DNA of 64,000 nucleotides from Cyclobacteriaceae bacterium (lineage in GTDB: Bacteria > Bacteroidota > Bacteroidia > Cytophagales > Cyclobacteriaceae): assembly GCA_028281285.1 (NCBI GenBank), contig JANQKF010000034.1:62001-126000 (forward strand). Reading direction: 5' to 3'. Positions 61,618 to 64,000 of the stretch are shown piece by piece. A program made the translations under genes and the position numbers. Position 1 is the first letter of the stretch. The number at the start of each line of letters is the position of its first letter. A model generated the notes under the pieces. The model searched no databases, was not told the DNA's origin, and saw only the letters and a list, made by a program, of their open reading frames with translations.

Positions 61618-64000
61618 ATGAAAAAACTCACCACAACATTCTTATTACTGCTTTTTTGTTGTGCCCTTCAAGCACAGATTAACCCGAAATGGGTAAGGTA
61701 TCCTGCAATATCTCCTGATGGTCAACACATTGTATTTACTTACAAAGGTGATTTGTACCGGGTTTCGTCCAATGGAGGCGATGCTACCCAATTGACCTTT
61801 CACACTGCACACGACTACCGAGTGGTTTGGAGCAAAGACGGGAAGACCATTGCTTTCGCTTCGAATCGATATGGCAATTTCGACATCTTCACCATGGATC
61901 CTATGGGCGGTGAAGCTAGGAGATTGACTTTCCATAGTAATGATGAAACTCCATATACATTTTCACATGATGATAAACACGTAATCTTCGGAGGTCTGAG
62001 ACTTGATGTTGCGGAACACCGTCAATACCCCACTGGATCACAGCCTGAGCTATACAAGGTGCCTGTTGAAGGTGGAAGGGTAGATCAGGTATGGACCATC
62101 CCATCTGAGTATGTTCAGGTTAGCCGCAATGGCAACCAAATGCTCTACCATGATAAGAAGGGTGGAGAGAATGAGTTCAGAAAGCATCATAATTCCAGCA
62201 TCACCCGAGACATTTGGTTATACAACCGAAGGGGTGACAGTCATAGGATGATCACTACTTTCAACGGAGAGGATAGAGAGCCCATCTTTAGCAGCGATGA
62301 AAATAGTATCTACTATTTAAGCGAAGAGAGTGGGAACTCCAACATTCACAAGATGTCATTGTCGAACACATCACAGAATCAGAAGTTGACGAGCTTCACC
62401 ATGCACCCGGTGCGTTTTCTGACACAAGGTAGTGGTACGCTATGTTTTAGTCAGGATGGTGAGCTCTATACAATGGTAGAGGGAAATCAACCTCAAAAAC
62501 TAACCATCAACTTAAGAACCCAGGCCGTGGCCAATCCTGACAGCTACATTACTATTAATGGCGGTGTCAGAGAAATGGACATTTCTCCAAATGGAAAAGA
62601 AATTGCTTTTATCGCGAGAGGAGAGGTGTTTGTTACTTCAGTGGATGGGTCGTTGACTAAGAGAATTACCAACACCCCGGAAAACGAGCGCTTTGTGAAG
62701 TGGACAACGGATGGAAAGAACGTGGTCTATTCCAGTGAAAGAGGTGGAAAATGGCACATCTTTCAAACCAAGAAAGTTCGTGACGAAGAGCCGTTCTTTT
62801 ATGCTTCCACCTTACTTGAAGAGGAAACTTTAGTCAGTAATGAGTTCGACAACTACCTGCCGGAATTCTCTCCTGATGGTAAGAAAATGGCTTATGTGGA
62901 AGGTCGAAGGACCATCAAGGTAATGGATCTGGAATCTAAGAACACCACGACCTTGCTTACACCAGACGACCTCTATCACATGCGTGATGGCGATAAATAC
63001 TATCGTTGGAGTCCTGATAGTGAATGGCTATTAATTGGTTGGGGAAAAACATTAAGTAATGGTGAAGTATTGCTAATGTCGGCAGATGGTACTCAACGTC
63101 ATAACCTTACAGAGAGTGGCTATTACGACTATGCACCGAAATGGGTGAATGGAGGTAAACAAATGCTCTGGTTTAGTAATAGAAACGGACTGAAAAGCTA
63201 TGCAACAAGTGGTCAAAGTCAGAATGATGTGTATAGTATGTTCTTTTCTAAAGATGCCTGGGACAAATACAGACTAAGTAAAGAAGATTACGACCTGTTG
63301 AAAGAGACTGAAAAACTGAGCAAAGAGAAGGATAAGAAAGAGGAGGGTGAAAAGGACGATAAGAAAGAGGAGAAAAAGGAGGAAAGCAAAAAGCTGGAAT
63401 TTGATTGGGAAGATATGAAAGAGCGTACTGCTCGTTTCACTATCCATTCCAGTAGTCTTGGCGATGCTGTGCTTTCCAAGGACGGTGAAAAACTATACTA
63501 TCTGGCTCGATTCGAAAGAGGAATGAACTTGTGGACTACAAACCTTAGGACGCGAGCGACCAAAATGGCGATTACCCTGAATGCTGGATTTGGAAGCCTG
63601 ATGTGGGATAAGGACCAAAAGAATCTCTACTTATTGAGTGGAGGGAGAATTTCCAAGATCAATCCTGAAAGCGGCAAAAGAGATAATATCAGTATAGCTG
63701 GAGAAATGCAGCTAGATACCCAGAAAGAGATGGAAGCCATGTTTGATCATGTGTGGATTCGGACCAAGAATATTTTTTACGAACCCACCTTCCATGGTAT
63801 TGATTGGGATTTGATGAAAACGGAATACGGTAAGTATGTGCCACACTTGGGAAATGGTTATGAATTTGCAGAAATGCTCAACGAATTGCTTGGAGAGCTT
63901 AATGTTTCCCATGCCTATGCACGATATGGTAGCAGAATCAGCAATCCCGATGCGACTGCCTCCTTGGGTATATTTATTGACTACAAGCACAGAGGGGATG
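61618..64000 (+). CDS. Tricorn-type S41 protease, 5' part (cut by window edge)
   Basis: The gene starts at 61618 (MKKLTTTFLLLLFCCALQAQ, a signal peptide) and runs off the end at residue 794. Visible: beta-propeller of PD40-type repeats (PAISPDGQHIVFTYKGDLY, VVWSKDGKTIAFASNRYGNFDIFTMDPMGG and more), a second propeller, a Lys/Glu-rich low-complexity linker at about 562-585, and the C1-type segment of tricorn core proteases (WIRTKNIFYEPTFHGIDWDLMKTEYGKYVPHLGNGYEF). The PDZ and S41 catalytic parts would lie downstream. Members degrade peptides in the periplasm. The linker may be a flexible hinge between propellers. Confidence 0.88.
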   Translation, partial: MKKLTTTFLLLLFCCALQAQINPKWVRYPAISPDGQHIVFTYKGDLYRVSSNGGDATQLTFHTAHDYRVVWSKDGKTIAFASNRYGNFDIFTMDPMGGEARRLTFHSNDETPYTFSHDDKHVIFGGLRLDVAEHRQYPTGSQPELYKVPVEGGRVDQVWTIPSEYVQVSRNGNQMLYHDKKGGENEFRKHHNSSITRDIWLYNRRGDSHRMITTFNGEDREPIFSSDENSIYYLSEESGNSNIHKMSLSNTSQNQKLTSFTMHPVRFLTQGSGTLCFSQDGELYTMVEGNQPQKLTINLRTQAVANPDSYITINGGVREMDISPNGKEIAFIARGEVFVTSVDGSLTKRITNTPENERFVKWTTDGKNVVYSSERGGKWHIFQTKKVRDEEPFFYASTLLEEETLVSNEFDNYLPEFSPDGKKMAYVEGRRTIKVMDLESKNTTTLLTPDDLYHMRDGDKYYRWSPDSEWLLIGWGKTLSNGEVLLMSADGTQRHNLTESGYYDYAPKWVNGGKQMLWFSNRNGLKSYATSGQSQNDVYSMFFSKDAWDKYRLSKEDYDLLKETEKLSKEKDKKEEGEKDDKKEEKKEESKKLEFDWEDMKERTARFTIHSSSLGDAVLSKDGEKLYYLARFERGMNLWTTNLRTRATKMAITLNAGFGSLMWDKDQKNLYLLSGGRISKINPESGKRDNISIAGEMQLDTQKEMEAMFDHVWIRTKNIFYEPTFHGIDWDLMKTEYGKYVPHLGNGYEFAEMLNELLGELNVSHAYARYGSRISNPDATASLGIFIDYKHRGD

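Noticed and set aside
1-64000. tRNA/rRNA genes, CRISPR arrays, intact IS elements
   Set aside because: None of the intergenic gaps showed a cloverleaf-like pattern, repeat-spacer array or transposase frame. I cannot exclude small RNAs.

Overview
The window looks like chromosomal DNA of a marine or soil Bacteroidota, most likely order Cytophagales. This is inferred from gene content rather than from a marker gene: LytTR and NarL-type two-component pairs with 7TM-like partners, an AraC regulator with a multi-TM N-terminus, large FtsX/MacB-type permeases without a fused ATPase, long-form urocanate hydratase, many short intergenic gaps with ATGA overlaps, and at least one promoter matching the Bacteroidota TTG / TAnnTTTG type. 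Moderate G+C is judged by eye. I saw no rRNA, tRNA, CRISPR array or intact transposon.

Layout. 1-1160: 3' part of a LytS-type kinase plus its LytTR regulator. 1157-5500: a small membrane ORF without an ATG, an uncharacterised protein, a DUF819-type membrane protein and a PiT phosphate transporter. 5495-13601 (minus strand): enzyme and regulator genes (SRPBCC proteins, Asp/Glu racemase family, Lnt-like nitrilase, AraC regulator, bestrophin, DUF1428, GGCT-like, TPR protein). 13856-15322: NhaB antiporter. 15354-16236: purL scar, a duplicated purL 3' end bracketing a 0.7-kb island with one orphan gene, next to intact purL (16192-19890). 20493-23333: unknown protein with a CPPTCG tail, then membrane protein, NarL-type kinase and regulator. 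23355-34421 (minus): PadR with an FtsX permease, then an M20 peptidase and two more FtsX permeases around a tandem-repeat protein. 34557-41120: two paralogous HK/OmpR pairs flanking a small acidic protein, a Moco-sulfurase-like aminotransferase and an exported rhodanese. 41139-44368: hutI-hutU. 44433-47041: lipoprotein sulfatase with its own lipoprotein formylglycine-generating enzyme. 47150-51891: exported HExxH protein, membrane protein, exported RidA, penicillin acylase. 52069-53323: NTF2-like protein and alpha/beta hydrolase. 53543-60170: TetR-TolC-MFP-RND efflux operon with terminator. 60313-61566: membrane metallophosphoesterase. 61618-end: tricorn-type S41 protease, cut by the window edge.

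The most unusual signals are: (i) the two HK/OmpR pairs lie next to divergent operons and their intergenic regions share an array of GTTAA-like boxes with identical spacing (0, +21, +30, +41) and a -7 element at the same distance, suggesting one regulon joining an FtsX permease with a rhodanese/desulfurase pair; (ii) the displaced purL 3' end with a 27-bp perfect direct repeat, resembling the footprint of an element integrated into the 3' end of purL; (iii) the exported FGE-sulfatase pair; (iv) an exported RidA-like lipoprotein directly following a lipoprotein penicillin acylase; (v) an eight-fold 28-29-residue aromatic repeat protein between two FtsX permeases.
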